Below, in pieces: positions 45,112 through 53,596 of a DNA stretch of 64,000 bases (position 1 is the stretch's first letter; each line of letters begins with the position of its first letter). Where the stretch lies: assembly GCA_963770505.1 (NCBI GenBank), contig CAVYPR010000001.1, forward strand, positions 992,001-1,056,000, in the 5' to 3' direction. The stretch comes from CAVYPR01 sp963770505 (GTDB lineage: Bacteria; Actinomycetota; Acidimicrobiia; Acidimicrobiales; RAAP-2). The notes beneath the pieces are model-generated. The model was not told the origin of the DNA. It was given only the letters and a program-made list of their open reading frames with translations, and did not search any database. The position numbers were made by a program, and so were the translations under genes.

Positions 45112-46067
45112 AACCCTGCGACGAGCTCGGCCACGATCTCTGCTGCGGGCTGTGGCTCCCGAGCGAGCGCAACGCTTTGACCTGCCCACATTGAGACCGC
45201 TTCGATGGCACCGGTGGTACCCACCATCGGCGCGGCTGGCTCGTAGCGGACGATGGCCTCGCCGGACGCGAAGTGTGCGATCACGTCTCCCTCCCCGGGT
45301 CGACTTCCCGGCGGGGGCCTTCCCGCCGCCTCCCATGCCGCGGCCGTCGAGTTGAGCAGGGACCGGTTCGGTGCATCCGGCCATCCCACCTGGTAGAGAT
45401 CGGCGTACCAGCGGGTATCGGTCTCGACTGCGTCGATCAGCCGCCGGCGATAGTGCTCGTGGATGGGCATCTCTAGGGCAAGCAGAAACCGAGTACCCAA
45501 CCAAGCTGCTTGGGCGCCCAACGCCAACACCGCAGCGACGCCACGGGCATCCCCGATCCCACCAGCCGCGATCACTGGTACCGGAAGCACCGCATCCACG
45601 ACCGCGGGCACCAATGGAAGCGTCGCCACCTGACCCCAGACGTGCCCGCCGGACTCCCAGCCCTGCGCGACGACGACGTCAACGCCACTGTCGACGGCCT
45701 GTCGGGCTTCCTCGGCGCTAGCAACCGTGTGCAGGACGATGCCGTCTGCATCATGGACCTGCTCGACGTAGTCGGAGGGATCGCCCCAGAAGAAGGACAC
45801 GATCCGAAGCCCGGCATGGAGCGCATCGTCGAGCCGACGGTGCTGATCGGACGCAAGTACCAGATTGCCGCCGAATGGACGATCAGTGAGCGCCTTGGTC
45901 TGACGGACGACGTCTCCTGCGGGTGTGGACCACGTCAGGGCCACCATGCCGAGTGCCCCGGCGTTCGAGACCGCGGCCGCCAGTTCGGGGACCGCCGCCA
46001 TCGGTGCTTGGACGATCGCCTGCTGTATGCCGAGGAGCTCGCAGATTGGCGTTTGCACGGTCACCAC
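45108..46067 (-). CDS. Nitronate monooxygenase family flavoprotein
   Basis: 319 residues, shorter than the paralogue at 40629. IVQAPMAAVPELAAAVSNAG, DVVVAQGWESGGHVWGQ (with the catalytic-region His), VIAAGGIGDARGVAAVLALG and AAWLGTRFLLALEMP show the FMN-dependent barrel. The C-terminal MWAGQSVALAREPQPAAEIV is conserved in both. GTG 46067 follows an upstream stop; GTG 46064 or 46058 are equally plausible starts. Coupled to the SDR gene downstream, suggesting a two-step oxidation/reduction. Confidence 0.85.
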   Translation of the reverse strand: MVTVQTPICELLGIQQAIVQAPMAAVPELAAAVSNAGALGMVALTWSTPAGDVVRQTKALTDRPFGGNLVLASDQHRRLDDALHAGLRIVSFFWGDPSDYVEQVHDADGIVLHTVASAEEARQAVDSGVDVVVAQGWESGGHVWGQVATLPLVPAVVDAVLPVPVIAAGGIGDARGVAAVLALGAQAAWLGTRFLLALEMPIHEHYRRRLIDAVETDTRWYADLYQVGWPDAPNRSLLNSTAAAWEAAGRPPPGSRPGEGDVIAHFASGEAIVRYEPAAPMVGTTGAIEAVSMWAGQSVALAREPQPAAEIVAELVAGL

Positions 46068-46139
46068 CTACCGGCATGCTCCTGGCGGCATGCGCAGCCG
46101 GTTTTGCCGAGGTCTCGTGACATCGATCGCGGCTCCCCG

Positions 46140-46742
46140 CTATGCCTCGTACGACGTGGGCATGGTGTCCTTGGCACGCTTGTTCCATCCATGGAAGTTC
46201 GAGTAGTCACCCGCGTCCCAGGCTTCGCGTAGGCCAGGTTTGCTGAGATCCCAGTCAGGTCGGATCTCGCTGGACACGGTGCAGAGGTCCGACCACAAGT
46301 CGGAGAACGAAGGCCGCCCCCAGAACCAGTAGCCGTTGTAGACGCGGTAAACGACCAGTCCCGGCTTGAGCACCAGCGTGTGGGGGATCATCGGATCGTG
46401 CTCAGGATCGGTGTACTCCTGGATGTCGAGATCCTTTTGCACCGTTCGACCGGGATCCGAAAGGAACGGCCACACGGCGCCGACCGACTCGCGGAACTCT
46501 TGGGTCGTGTGGTGGTCGTCAGTCGTGATCGTGGCGACTTGGGTGTAGGCGACTGCGATCTTCGAGTAATTCGCCGCGAGATCGAGGTGCTGCTGGTGCT
46601 CCTTGGGGCAGTAGTGCCCCCGCGCCAGCGTGAGTACCATCGGGTCGCTGCCTTGGAGCTCACTGAGCCTGCGCACGGTGTTCGTTTGATCTGGTAGGGC
46701 GTAATCAGGGAAGGCTGCTCCGGGCTTGATATCCGATCGCAT
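46140..46742 (-). CDS. Redoxin/AhpC-TSA-like protein
   Basis: 200 residues with a thioredoxin-like fold pattern: FPDYALPDQTNTVRRLSEL, then VLTLARGHYCPKEHQQHLDL with a single Cys in the position of the peroxidatic Cys, VATITTDDHHTTQEFRESV and LSDPGRTVQKDLDI. The resolving Cys is not evident, so a one-Cys peroxiredoxin-like protein is likely. ATG 46742 is preferred since AAGGAGG lies eight bases before it. A broken second copy is at 43975-44118. Confidence 0.8.
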   Translation of the reverse strand: MRSDIKPGAAFPDYALPDQTNTVRRLSELQGSDPMVLTLARGHYCPKEHQQHLDLAANYSKIAVAYTQVATITTDDHHTTQEFRESVGAVWPFLSDPGRTVQKDLDIQEYTDPEHDPMIPHTLVLKPGLVVYRVYNGYWFWGRPSFSDLWSDLCTVSSEIRPDWDLSKPGLREAWDAGDYSNFHGWNKRAKDTMPTSYEA

Positions 46743-46946
46743 GGTCACGCCCTCCTTCGCGCTCTAAGAGTATGCCCATCCATTCGGAAAACGAGACGTG
46801 ACCGTCGCCCAGTCGTAAGCGGACCCACAGGGATAACGGACGGCGGGTCTTCGTCGCATTCCGCAAAGGCGAAAACACCTTCGGGCTCTCTTTCAAACCC
46901 ACGGCTGACCAGGGAGAATGTTGTCATTTCGACCACACCCGTAGAG

Positions 46947-47205
46947 CTTATGGGACGGCTTTCAAACCCTCCCGAGACGCTAGAATATGCCGCTGAACAG
47001 GGCGGATACGACACTCTCCCACCCAGGCGGATGAGGCCAAAGAGCCCGAAACGACCCTTCGCGCCGCGGGAATCGGCCATTCCGGAAGAAAAGGGACGGC
47101 TTTCAAACCCGGTCCAGCGGCGGCTCTCCGCGGACGAGATCGATGAACTTGCACGGCTCTACCGGGATGGTGCAACGATCGATGCGTTGGAGCGGCGGTA
47201 CGGCG
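46947..47205 (+). repeat. Degenerate recombinase-like tail, copy B
   Basis: Homologous to copy A through 47180 and continuing a little further, encoding DEIDELARLYRDGATIDAL and then ERRYGV before it is cut by the IS3 remnant. The two copies of GGGACGGCTTTCAAACCC are again 141 bases apart (46952 and 47093). No start, catalytic Ser or further recombinase sequence is present. Confidence 0.6.
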
Positions 47206-47420
47206 TCCTCGGTAGTCAGGCCGGGGCGCTCCCCGGCATCGGTCTCGGCCTGGTGCACCCACAACCTGACGGCCGTCTCACCCAAGTCGAAGTCCTTGGC
47301 CACCTGGCCGATGCTGCGATCGCCTCGCCGGCACAGCTCGACGATCTCGGCCTTGAGCTCCGGGGTGAACGACCGGCGGGGACGGGGCTTCTTCCGTTCC
47401 ATGGTCTCCATTTTGGACAT
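47205..47420 (-). mobile_element. IS3-family orfA remnant
   Basis: The first 70 or so codons of an IS3-type OrfA, beginning METMERKKPRPRRSFTPELK and continuing EIVELCRRGDRSIGQVAKDF and GETAVRLWVHQAETDAGERP, the HTH_Tnp_1 domain. Homology stops after GLTTED where recombinase-like copy B begins, and neither the leucine zipper nor orfB is present. It is therefore a dead fragment. Its left flank (about 47421-47490) probably holds the element end and leads straight into a truncated repeat-protein gene. Confidence 0.8.
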
Positions 47421-47449
47421 CCTTTCCGGGGCCGTGCCCCTGATGTTGG

Positions 47450-48439
47450 ATGTCCGTCAAACCGGAGGAGGCCCAAACATCGCCGGTGACGGCAATCAAT
47501 GGGGTCAAGCCGACAAGCGTTTCCGTCACGACCCCGGCGAGCCGGTCGTTTGGAGCGGTGTCTGTCACGGTTGTGACCACACACGGCATTGCAGCAGAGC
47601 CGTTAGCGTTCGTGTACTACGGCACTGGCCCGCCAGTAGCCATTACGCCAACGACCCCAACTGCGGGCTACGACATGGTTGGCTCTGACGGCGGGGTCTT
47701 CGTCCTCGCCATCGGCCAGTCTGGTGGCTTCTTCGGCTCACTCCCAGGGCTCGGAGTCCACGTCAACAACATCGTGGGTATGGTCCCCACGACTACGGAC
47801 CAGGGCTACTTCCTCGTGGGGTCTGACGGGGGCGTGTTCGCCTTCGGCAATGCCCCGCTCCTCGGGTCTCTGCCCGGCCAGCACATTGTCCCGACTCAAC
47901 CCATCACCGGCATCGTGGCCGACACAGACAGGGGTTACTTCCTGGTGGGACGCGACGGAGGGGTGTTTGCCTTTGGGACAGTCCCATTCCTCGGCTCACT
48001 CCCAGGGAGGGGCATCCATTCCGACAACATCATTGGCATCGCCTCGACGCCATCAGGTAACGGCTACTGGCTCGTCTCAGCTACAGGGACCGTCTACGGC
48101 TTCGGGGCTGCGCAGGGGCTCGGGACAGCGAAGGGAACTTCATCGCCCGTCTCGGCCATCGCTGGGACTCCCACAAGTGGGGGCTATTGGATCACCACCC
48201 AGAACGGAACGGTCTATCCCTTCGGCAACGCCCACTACGAAGGTTCCCTCCCCGCGTTGGGAGTAACTCCGGCCCATCCGGTCATCGGGATCGTGCACAC
48301 TGCCGACACAGGCGGCTACTGGCTCATCGGGTCAGACGGGGGCATCTTTGCGTTCGGGGACGCCGGGTTCGTGGGTTCGCTGCCGGGGGTCACAGTTCAC
48401 GTCACCGATGTCGTGGGGGCGGTGCCGACGACGGGGTGA
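47450..48439 (+). pseudogene. 5'-truncated IPT/TIG plus beta-repeat secreted protein
   Basis: Open for 329 residues. The first part is only the end of an IPT/TIG domain (SVSVTTPASRSFGAVSVTVV), with no signal peptide. Then come about six repeats of 45-50 residues, each with GY.LVGSDGGVFAFG and a closing GSLPG, which in Acidimicrobiia form the tail of large secreted proteins. The first dozen codons appear to derive from the IS end. The 5' part of the gene was therefore probably lost when the IS3 fragment landed. Its product, if made, would stay in the cytoplasm. Confidence 0.7.
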
Positions 48440-48566
48440 GGGTCAGGTATGCCTTCTTGGCAGGCGGGCTAGCCGTCCAGCAAGTCCCCGAGCCCATCCT
48501 GAGCGCCCATGGACAAAGTGAGGAAGCGCCGGTCCGGTTCGGGGCGACCGGTGGCACAATTGCACC

Positions 48567-49184
48567 GTGACTAAGCGTCGCCTACTCGCGGGGCTGGGCG
48601 TGCTGCTCGGCACGCTCGCGCTGGTGAGCCCGGCGGGGGCCGCCCCCATCAACCCCTGCAAGCTGCTTAGTAATTCCGAGGCGTCCGCTCTCCTCGGGAG
48701 CAGTGCCCTCACGTTCGGGCATGGAGGCGCAACCGCCGGCGCAAAGACCGTCACGATTGGCAACGCAACCGGCTTGGGTTCCACACCGCCAGAAACGTGC
48801 TCGTTTGTTTCCTCCGACCAAGTAGCACCATCCAGTGACGCCTTGCCGAGCATCTTCATCGTGCTCGAACATGGGGAGAGGATGCGGGAGGGTTTCAGCC
48901 GCCTCCTCGATTCATTCACCACACTGGTGCAAGTCGCCCTTCCACCGATCACGGGTGGCCCGCCTAAGGGGTACAAGATGTACGTCACCCACTTTGCCAA
49001 CACGCTCGGTTACTACGTCGTTGGCCCACTACGTCTCGTCTCGGGAAGCCGAACGTCATCAACGCCCTCGGCGTCCTTGGGCGCGTTGAAGGACGGGTAC
49101 GTCGTTCAGATGTCTGTCTACGGAATCCCAGATGTGGTCGCGGTAGGGAAGCACGCCATGGCAGATGCGCTCGGGCGGCTGTGA
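48567..49184 (+). CDS. Secreted protein, DUF3558-like
   Basis: 205 residues. A signal peptide (LLAGLGVLLGTLALVSPAGA) is followed by INPCKLLSNSEASALLGSSA, the start pattern of DUF3558-like proteins (C.LL...EA.ALLG), and a second Cys in PETCSFVSS. The remainder is a soluble alpha/beta domain. It lacks a lipobox Cys right after cleavage, so it may be secreted free. Shares four bases with the next gene, which encodes a larger relative. Function unknown. Confidence 0.65.
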   Translation: MTKRRLLAGLGVLLGTLALVSPAGAAPINPCKLLSNSEASALLGSSALTFGHGGATAGAKTVTIGNATGLGSTPPETCSFVSSDQVAPSSDALPSIFIVLEHGERMREGFSRLLDSFTTLVQVALPPITGGPPKGYKMYVTHFANTLGYYVVGPLRLVSGSRTSSTPSASLGALKDGYVVQMSVYGIPDVVAVGKHAMADALGRL

Positions 49185-50287
49185 GGGAACGGCAGTTTGG
49201 CGTGATGGCACCGAAGATCGGGGTCCGAGTTCTCATTGGGACGATGGTGATGCTTGGTGCGCTGTCGTGGGTGAGCCCGGCGGGGGCCGCTGCGTTTAGG
49301 CCGTGCAGCTTGGTCAGTGCGAAGCAAGTATCAGCCCTCCTTGGGGGAAAAGGGAAAGTCACTGCCCAGAGGTACGAACTTCCTGCCCCCGTTCAAGGGT
49401 GCCTCTATAGGAGGGGCACGCAGGGACCCCCGGATAGCGGACACGCCACCGGCAACTCGATGTTCGAGAGCGTGCAGACCGGGGTCGTCGTGCAAGCGCA
49501 GTTCAAGGGAATCATTGCCGACGCCGAAGCGAAGGTCGGTAAGCCATTGACACCGATTACATACGCAGCACTCCGCCGCTACATCATCCATCTTGACGGA
49601 ACCGTCGTCGTTCATGGGGGCAGTCAGCAGATGGGTCCCAACGATTCTGCGGTGACATTCTGGGCCTCCAAAGATGGGGACTACCTGACCCTGAAGATCG
49701 AGGGCAGCGGCGACACCGTCTCGACCGGGAAGCGCCTGCTCACAGACATCCTCCGGGGACTGCCGTCAGCTTCAGCCGTGTCTCCCCTCTACAAGACACC
49801 TGGACCCCCTCCGTCGCCAGCAAGCTGCACTTCGACGCCCAGCCTTGCCCCGACCACCCCAACCCCGGCGTACCCAACAATTCCGGGGGTCCTCTCTTAC
49901 CAATACCCCAGCGTGTACGGGGGCTATTCCGAGCCCAAGACAGAGCCGAACGTCACAAAGCTCGTCATCCTGGAAACCGTCCACGACCCCACATTGGAAG
50001 CCGAGGTCCGGTCCCATACGTTGCAGACCATCCAAGTCTCGTTCGTCATAGCCCCACACTCGTTGGCATGCCTAAACGCAATCAGGACACAGGTGGGAAA
50101 GACACTCGGTGTAAGACAAGCAGGCATCACATGGACCAGCTTGGGCGTCGATGAACAAACCAATCAGGTGAGCGTCTCCGTCAGCGCATGCGCACCTTCC
50201 GGGATCAGGGCAGCCGACGCGTGGTATCAGAAGCGATGGGGTGATGCTGTGTCGGTCACCACCTGCCAGAAAGGCATGTCGTGGTGA
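49181..50287 (+). CDS. Secreted protein related to its upstream neighbour
   Basis: 368 residues. The signal peptide VLIGTMVMLGALSWVSPAGA resembles that of the preceding protein, followed by FRPCSLVSAKQVSALLGGKG, the same DUF3558-like opening. A Pro/Thr-rich linker (about residues 195-235) leads to a second domain of about 130 residues with two Cys pairs. GTG 49181 lies inside the upstream stop; ATG 49205 is possible. Its own stop overlaps the next start. The three genes form one coupled unit. Function unknown. Confidence 0.65.
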   Translation: MRERQFGVMAPKIGVRVLIGTMVMLGALSWVSPAGAAAFRPCSLVSAKQVSALLGGKGKVTAQRYELPAPVQGCLYRRGTQGPPDSGHATGNSMFESVQTGVVVQAQFKGIIADAEAKVGKPLTPITYAALRRYIIHLDGTVVVHGGSQQMGPNDSAVTFWASKDGDYLTLKIEGSGDTVSTGKRLLTDILRGLPSASAVSPLYKTPGPPPSPASCTSTPSLAPTTPTPAYPTIPGVLSYQYPSVYGGYSEPKTEPNVTKLVILETVHDPTLEAEVRSHTLQTIQVSFVIAPHSLACLNAIRTQVGKTLGVRQAGITWTSLGVDEQTNQVSVSVSACAPSGIRAADAWYQKRWGDAVSVTTCQKGMSW

Positions 50288-50709
50288 TCCAATTCAGTCA
50301 GTCGTTCACCGGGGGGATGAACATCGACCTGCCTACCCACGGACGCTTGCGGTACGAGGTCCCAATGCCAGCGGCCCGTCTCGTCATCATGGATGACGAA
50401 CTACGCCTCCACACGCAGCCATGGGTGCGTCGGATCCCCACGTTGATGTTCTCGCTGACCAACGGGGTGGCGATTCAGAAGGCTGACGTGGACCGCGTGT
50501 TCCGCTCGCTCGGACTGTTCCGCTGGGGAGTCGGATTTCGCCTGCGCAACGGGAAGACCCACTACTTCTGGACCTTCGACTCCCGCACTGTGTTGGGGGA
50601 GCTTGGCCGGTGGGGCTACGCGGTCGGCCCCGATGAGCGTCCAGGGATCATCGAGCCATTGGGCCTGCCTCGCGTCGGGGGTCACGCAGAGCAAGCTACG
50701 ACCGACTGA
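50284..50709 (+). CDS. Hypothetical PH-like small protein
   Basis: 141 residues, no signal or helix. The core reads RLVIMDDELRLHTQPWVRRI, then VDRVFRSLGLFRWGVGFRL and KTHYFWTFDSRTVLGEL, a beta-rich pattern similar to bacterial PH-like domains. GTG 50284 forms a GTGA overlap with the upstream stop. It is the cytoplasmic member of the three-gene unit. No family name is supported. Confidence 0.55.
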   Translation: MIQFSQSFTGGMNIDLPTHGRLRYEVPMPAARLVIMDDELRLHTQPWVRRIPTLMFSLTNGVAIQKADVDRVFRSLGLFRWGVGFRLRNGKTHYFWTFDSRTVLGELGRWGYAVGPDERPGIIEPLGLPRVGGHAEQATTD

Positions 50710-50727
50710 CTCGTCCAGACTGGGGCG

Positions 50728-50792
50728 ATGGACGACTCCCATCGCATCGTCTTCGGCCCCGAGGGTCGGGGGAGTTCGAGGACCCGGCTCGA
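50728..50792 (+). pseudogene. Partial copy of the 57-residue small gene
   Basis: Starts MDDSHRIVFGPE, matching MEDDTHRIVFGPE of the intact gene at 51723, and agreement continues in the DNA as far as GAGTTCGAGGAC with indels. After that it diverges. It lies 995 bases upstream of the intact copy, in the same orientation, with the WxL-like gene between. Confidence 0.6.
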
Positions 50793-50878
50793 TCTGGCAG
50801 CACAGGTTCCATGCGCCTGACTCGTTCAGCTTCCTTCACTGCTGGCAAGGTGCCGGCTGGGCGCGCTACGGACCTGCC

Positions 50879-51583
50879 TCAGGGTCCGCTGACGATGCTC
50901 AGCGTGATGGTGTCGTGGTACGTCCCGGCATAGGCATTCGCCGGAATGTTGAGCCACCAGTCGGTTGCCAGGTCGATGGCACCCATGCCGGTCCCTGTAG
51001 CTGCACTGGCCACGGTGGTGGGCGCGCAAGTCGTGCCGCTTGTTGCACATGTCGTCGCGATTGCGACCGGATAGGTAACCGAGCTTGTCGGCAGCGCGCA
51101 GGTCGATGATGCAGCGCAGCTAAGCAACGGCCGTGTTGGGTCGCCCGGGGTCGTCGCGGAGCCGTTCACGGTGAGCGGCTTGTTCATCCTGCAAGGTGCC
51201 GCTGCCGTGCATTTGGTGGTGCCCGTCGAATCGGTGAACGGGGTGGCTGTGGCGGTGAGGTTCCAGCCCGACCCCGAACCCGTGGCATCGACAGCGGTGA
51301 GGTCTGGAATCCCGTCTCCGTTAAGGTCAAATCCATCGAGGGTGACTGCCCACTTGATTGTGGGCGAAGCTGCAATCGACAGCGAGCCGGGTGTCACTGT
51401 CGCCTGTCCGGTGATGGTGCAGTCGTGGTCTGTAGGCCCAGCCACTGTCGGTGGCACCTTTGTACACCCCTTCGCCGTGGCGGTCGAGGACACGAGGACC
51501 ATTGGTCCAACCGCCAGAACCCCCACCACCAGCAATCGCCCGGCCCACTTCGCCGACCCCTTGGGCCTTCGCAGCATGAACAT
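50879..51583 (-). CDS. Secreted WxL-like domain protein
   Basis: 234 residues. Signal peptide (LLVVGVLAVGPMVLVSSTAT), then a single WxL-like domain with CTITGQATVTPGSLSIAAS, DLNGDGIPDLTAVDATG, a true WxL in GSGSGWNLTATATPFTD and the end AYAGTYHDTITLSIVSGP. Closest in layout to the protein at 19673. ATG 51583 follows AAAGGGGGC. It is separated from the DUF916-like gene by 31 kb and sits between a partial and a complete copy of a small gene, suggesting it moved here. Cell-surface protein of unknown function. Confidence 0.75.
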   Translation of the reverse strand: MFMLRRPKGSAKWAGRLLVVGVLAVGPMVLVSSTATAKGCTKVPPTVAGPTDHDCTITGQATVTPGSLSIAASPTIKWAVTLDGFDLNGDGIPDLTAVDATGSGSGWNLTATATPFTDSTGTTKCTAAAPCRMNKPLTVNGSATTPGDPTRPLLSCAASSTCALPTSSVTYPVAIATTCATSGTTCAPTTVASAATGTGMGAIDLATDWWLNIPANAYAGTYHDTITLSIVSGP

Positions 51584-51722
51584 GGGCTCGCCCCCTTTGC
51601 CTTCCACGAGGAAGGGCTCTCGGAGTCTCCCACCAAGACGTACTGCGTTCAACTGAAAAGCCCTTTGAGGGAGCCTCTCGCGGTAAGCCCCAGGGCCTGA
51701 TGGACGAGGCCACAATGTCCAG

Positions 51723-51896
51723 ATGGAGGACGACACCCACCGCATCGTCTTCGGCCCCGAGGCCGACGAGTTCGAGGACGTGCTCCGGTTGCTCTGTCAG
51801 CGATCCATGGCCGTCACCATCGTCCTCAGGAGTGGGACGACCTTTGGGGCAGTGCTGGGGAGCGCCGAGAACGGAGTCTTGATCTACGAATTGTAG
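51723..51896 (+). CDS. 57-residue small protein, unknown function
   Basis: MEDDTHRIVFGPEADEFEDV opens a frame of 57 codons; later AVTIVLRSGTTFGAVLGSAE and an ending NGVLIYEL suggest a small Sm-like or beta-barrel fold. Evidence that it is real: the start and first 20 codons are conserved in the partial copy at 50728, and third positions are GC-rich. No known family is recognised. It overlaps nothing else. Confidence 0.5.
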   Translation: MEDDTHRIVFGPEADEFEDVLRLLCQRSMAVTIVLRSGTTFGAVLGSAENGVLIYEL

Positions 51897-52121
51897 GACG
51901 AGGTCCGGGGCCTGCCGAGCGGGGAGGCGGGGACGGTGGCGATTGGGGACGTGGTGTAGGTCCGGGTGTTCAAGTACCGCAGGGAACCCCATGCGTCCAG
52001 TTTCTGTACGACATATGCACGACAACGAGCGGAGAAGCGTGGTCGCGTGTGGTCACCCACGGTCACTCACGGTCAGACCGAACATGGGCCGTCACCGGGC
52101 CGATCTACACAAATTTTCTCG

Positions 52122-52195
52122 TGGGCGCTGGGGGACTCGAACCCTCGACCTCAGCCGTGTGAAGGCTGCGCTCTAACCAGCTGAGCTAAGCGCCC
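52122..52195 (-). tRNA. tRNA-Val (anticodon CAC)
   Basis: A 74-nt cloverleaf on the minus strand. Acceptor GGGCGCT pairs with AGCGCCC, discriminator A. D arm GCTCAGCTGGTTAGAGC, anticodon stem CAGCC/GGCTG around TTCACAC, giving CAC, and T loop TTCGAGT. The T stem has one A-C mismatch. No encoded CCA. The scarred accessory region lies directly on its 3' side. Confidence 0.92.
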
Positions 52196-52294
52196 CGTAC
52201 AGGGAATTCGGCAGCATGTCCGGATCCCGGAGTCACGACGATAGCGCAGTACCCGAATCGGCCGCTCTACGGACGGCGGTAGCCTAGGCCGGAC

Positions 52295-53116
52295 ATGGCC
52301 AACGTCGAAGAACCCGATAGCCCCGAAGAGACCCCCGCCGCCATTCCTGCAGACACCGGAGCACCGCTGACCGGTTGGCAACGGCTCTCTCAGACCTTTT
52401 TGCGCCCTCCAGGCCCCAAGAGCGCTCGCCCGGCACTCACTCCCACAGCCGAGGACATCTCGCACCTCTCGGACGCTGAGCGTCGGCGCCGGATCAACCA
52501 GATCGACGCGACCGAGCGCAAGGTCGGTCTCGGAGCCGGGGCACTGGCCGTCGTCTTTTCCCTCGTCTACACGATTCCCTACATGGTCACGAAGATCTCG
52601 GTGGCGACCACCACAAAGCCGGTGCACAAGGCCTGTGCGCATCACTACAAGTACACCGTGAACGCCGGCGCCGCCGCCACCTGCAACACCGTCTACTCCC
52701 CCAGCCACTACGCCTTCCAGCTCGTCGTTTGGCTGATCTTTTCGGCGGCGATCTTCGTCACGGTGATGGTCGGGCGCCGGGCGCTCATGGCCTTCGCCAT
52801 CGTGATTACGGGGCTGGCCTTTGGCACCTTCATCCTCCTCCTGCCCTTCGTGGCAGCGGGCGGGTGGTTGCTACTGCGGGCCTGGCGAGTGCAGCGTTAC
52901 GGCTCGCCCACCGCACGGGCTCCGGTCGAGGGGTACGTACCCCCGCCGCCCAGGGGGGCGCGGCGGCCCCCAGGCGCCGAAGGCAGCCGTAACGCCACGC
53001 GCCGCAGACGCGCCGAGCAGGGCGAGAGCGTCACCGATGTGCGCAAGCCCCCGTCAGCCAGCAAGCGCTACACCCCGAAGACCCCTCAAAAGAAGAAGCC
53101 GCCGGCGGCGGAATGA
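52295..53116 (+). CDS. Hypothetical membrane protein
   Basis: 273 residues. A 90-residue acidic/Pro-rich cytoplasmic lead with LSDAERRRRINQIDATERK is followed by helices AGALAVVFSLVYTIPYMV, FQLVVWLIFSAAIFVTVMV and FAIVITGLAFGTFILLLPF. An external loop with Cys-rich KACAHHYKYTVN lies after helix 1. The C-terminal tail is very basic (RRRRAEQGESVTDVRK..KKK). No family recognised. ATG 52295 lies 99 bases from the tRNA gene in the opposite direction. Confidence 0.7.
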   Translation: MANVEEPDSPEETPAAIPADTGAPLTGWQRLSQTFLRPPGPKSARPALTPTAEDISHLSDAERRRRINQIDATERKVGLGAGALAVVFSLVYTIPYMVTKISVATTTKPVHKACAHHYKYTVNAGAAATCNTVYSPSHYAFQLVVWLIFSAAIFVTVMVGRRALMAFAIVITGLAFGTFILLLPFVAAGGWLLLRAWRVQRYGSPTARAPVEGYVPPPPRGARRPPGAEGSRNATRRRRAEQGESVTDVRKPPSASKRYTPKTPQKKKPPAAE

Positions 53117-53596
53117 CCAGGTCGGTCAGCCGCGCGGACCGAAAATAGGCGAGCACGTCGAGCAGTCGCCGAACCAGTGAGCGGGCGGTTGCCTTCAGCC
53201 TACGGCGCGCCGCGCATCGAGCTCGCTTACCACTCTGATCTCAGTGGATTGAACAAAAGCGGCCTAAATTGGGGCTTGTGGCTCCTGGCAACATATGCCG
53301 GAGGCATCTATCTCCGCCTCAAGGATGCTCCATGCCCGCTCGAGCAACGGCTGGAGGGCTGCGTCACTTCGGATTGCGGGCCGACGGCAACGCCTCCGTC
53401 GCCGCTGGGCCATCACCGTCGGAATCGCTGGCGGTGTATCAAGGGCCAGTCCGCTCGCTCTGGTCAGCGGATCGTTCCGCTGCTGACACCACCTAGATCT
53501 CCCGATTTCGAGTCGGAGAGACCGGTATCAATGGACGGACAGACCCTGAGAATTCGCGTGCTCGAGTGAGGAGAGGGTTTGCGTCATCGCCTCATA
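53117..53596 (+). other. 480-base stretch without a supported gene
   Basis: Frames up to 130 codons exist here, but they have no family features, no good start site and poor codon bias. GC content falls relative to the DNA on the left. I see no tRNA, repeat or clear promoter. It probably holds the upstream region of the acetyltransferase gene. Confidence 0.4.

Noticed and set aside
43730..47205. CRISPR array, because of the recurring 18-base element
   Set aside because: Only four copies, in pairs 141 bases apart, with homologous rather than unique sequence between; no cas genes.
51884..52066. A 60-codon minus-strand frame next to tRNA-Val, considered as an integrase remnant
   Set aside because: No tyrosine-recombinase motifs can be seen and codon use is not gene-like.
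53249..53270. Promoter TTGAAC / TAAATT
   Set aside because: The spacing is 10 bases, too short for a sigma-70 promoter.
53177..53569. A 130-codon frame before the GNAT gene
   Set aside because: Mixed composition, no domain and no ribosome binding site; overlaps other equally poor frames.
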